Positions 42,420 to 42,966 of a DNA stretch of 42,966 bases are shown one piece after another. The DNA lies in contig CAWVWE010000016.1 of NCBI GenBank assembly GCA_963933975.1, forward strand, positions 1 to 42,966. Reading direction: 5' to 3'. A program made the translations under genes and the position numbers. Each line of letters starts with the position of its first letter. Position 1 is the first letter of the stretch. The stretch is from UBA10364 sp905182675. GTDB lineage: Bacteria; Bacteroidota; Bacteroidia; Flavobacteriales; Schleiferiaceae. The notes beneath the pieces are model-generated. The model searched no databases. It saw nothing but the letters and a program-made list of their open reading frames with translations, and was not told where the DNA came from.

Positions 42420-42611
42420 TTAGAGCTGAGTTACATTTACAGCGTTTAATCCCTTTTTTCCTTCTTTTAATTCGTACTGAACTTGATCACCTTCTTCGAT
42501 TTGGTCAACCAAACCTGTAACGTGCACGAAGTATTCAGTGCTTGAATTGTCATCTTTAATAAAGCCAAATCCTTTGTCTGTATTAAAAAACTTTACTGTT
42601 CCTTGATTCAT
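42420..42611 (-). CDS. Cold-shock domain protein
   Basis: A 63-residue single cold-shock domain, binding single-stranded RNA/DNA as an RNA chaperone. RNP1 reads KGFGFIKD (13-20) and RNP2 YFVHVTGL (27-34), with the opening MNQGTVKFFNTD and KGLNAVNV at the end. The length is normal for Bacteroidota. The leader from the candidate promoter is only ~15 bases, unlike the long cold-responsive leaders of E. coli cspA, so temperature control through the leader is not suggested. Confidence 0.95.
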   Translation of the reverse strand: MNQGTVKFFNTDKGFGFIKDDNSSTEYFVHVTGLVDQIEEGDQVQYELKEGKKGLNAVNVTQL

Positions 42612-42630
42612 GATAATTTTTTATGAACGA

Positions 42631-42638
42631 CAAATCTA
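42631..42638 (-). promoter_or_regulatory. Candidate -7 box of the cold-shock gene
   Basis: On the minus strand TAGATTTG, a perfect TAnnTTTG match, ends 19 bases before the ATG at 42611. No TTG lies 17-23 bases upstream; the nearest is only 12 bases away (42653-42651). Confidence 0.45.
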
Positions 42639-42966
42639 TGCTTTAATATTCAAGTCATAACTATAAACAGCAAACTAATTTATATAAACATTCTCTTACT
42701 TGTCGTGTAACCCGCTGTTAAAGAGCAATTAGCATAGATGGCGATAGGCCAGTAGGAGATAAAATTCGAATCAAATACCCCCTGAAAGCAGCTTTTCGAC
42801 ATGATGTTCACCCATTTCACCCTGTATGGAATGAATTAATTGTCCATTTAAGGAGTACATATTAATTCTAGCAGACTCTTTCAGTACTCACATGAACGGC
42901 CAGACTTATGCTACAAAAAAATCACAAAAGCCAGTAGTCTTAATCTCATGAGGAGTTATTTGTAAC
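42639..42966 (+). other. Gene-poor right edge
   Basis: About 330 bases with no intact gene on either strand. The part up to ~42770 is AT-rich and shows no hairpin, repeat or RNA gene I can support. The part 42771-42949 holds, on the minus strand, the sorting-domain-like remnant listed separately and a 12-codon open frame starting at 42949 (MRLRLLAFVIFL) that looks like the start of a signal peptide but stops at 42911. Confidence 0.5.
42771..42887 (-). pseudogene. Possible remnant of a T9SS C-terminal sorting domain
   Basis: On the minus strand, one frame between two TGA stops (the upstream one at 42890-42888, the downstream one at 42773-42771) reads 38 codons. Its centre, ARINMYSLNGQLIHSIQG then HHVEKLLSGGI, matches the second half of the T9SS type A sorting domain (pattern I-x-MYSLNGQLI ... 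L-x-SGIY). The domain's first half (the PNP motif) and last strand are missing; stops lie on both sides. It fits a decayed end of a secreted-protein gene whose body is lost or lies beyond the window. The likeness is by eye only. Confidence 0.4.

Overview
The window is a continuous piece of a Bacteroidota chromosome, most likely from a marine member of the Flavobacteriales. The phylum call rests on several things read in the sequence: type IX secretion (T9SS) genes (a cargo protein with a C-terminal sorting module, a PorV-family barrel, and PorG next to uppS-bamA-skp-skp), promoter boxes of the form TAnnTTTG, start codons preceded by A-rich stretches and no Shine-Dalgarno sequence, and Bacteroidota-type versions of the malic enzyme/phosphotransacetylase fusion, dihydroorotase, EtfA and MetG. 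The genus is not determined. No insertion sequence, prophage, integrase, CRISPR array, rRNA or plasmid gene was seen; this is housekeeping and cell-envelope DNA, densely packed with short gaps.

Layout. 1-3508: end of a large T9SS cargo gene and a PorV-like barrel. 3522-4472: greA and a HIT-family gene, greA starting from a promoter that abuts a long hairpin. 8600-4441 (minus): etfB-etfA-bfn-nupC-ruvC, a tight operon. 8848-12493: pdhB, then hppA (membrane pyrophosphatase) with a strong promoter, a leader hairpin and a terminator. 14036-12564 (minus): an anchored M20 peptidase. 14087-18020: small membrane protein-hflX-maeB. 21069-18029 (minus): histidine kinase-hemW-cyclase. 21108-23983: polyprenol-phosphate mannosyltransferase, dihydroorotase, a DUF4296 lipoprotein and a DUF2141 secreted protein. 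25487-23980 (minus): pdxJ and an alpha/beta hydrolase. 25527-33074: CBS protein-nadK-porG-uppS-bamA-skp-skp, then murI. 33104-40089: a small holin-like membrane protein, an M1 lipoprotein aminopeptidase, an AsmA-like protein, an RluB-like protein, YraN and an LD-carboxypeptidase. 40155-42293: metG with a tRNA-Arg directly behind it. 42420-42966: a cold-shock gene and a gene-poor right edge carrying what looks like the wreck of a T9SS sorting domain.

How the genes work together. The centre of the window is an envelope-building block: UppS makes the lipid carrier, MurI makes D-glutamate, the LD-carboxypeptidase trims peptidoglycan, BamA and two Skp-like chaperones insert outer-membrane barrels, and PorG and the PorV-like protein serve the T9SS. 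Around it sit energy and carbon genes (ETF, pyruvate dehydrogenase E1 beta, pyrophosphatase, malic enzyme) and cofactor genes (NAD kinase, PdxJ, HemW).

I did not find a clearly new multi-gene system. The strongest unexplained items are: an RluB/RsuA-family protein whose catalytic Asp motif is replaced; a recurring promoter-to-start spacing (TAnnTTTG, five bases, ATG) that predicts leaderless mRNAs; two promoters whose -7 box directly abuts a long hairpin; a tRNA-Arg with a compensated A19-U56 tertiary pair; and the degenerate T9SS tail at the right edge. No computation or database search was run; family assignments come from motifs read in the translations.
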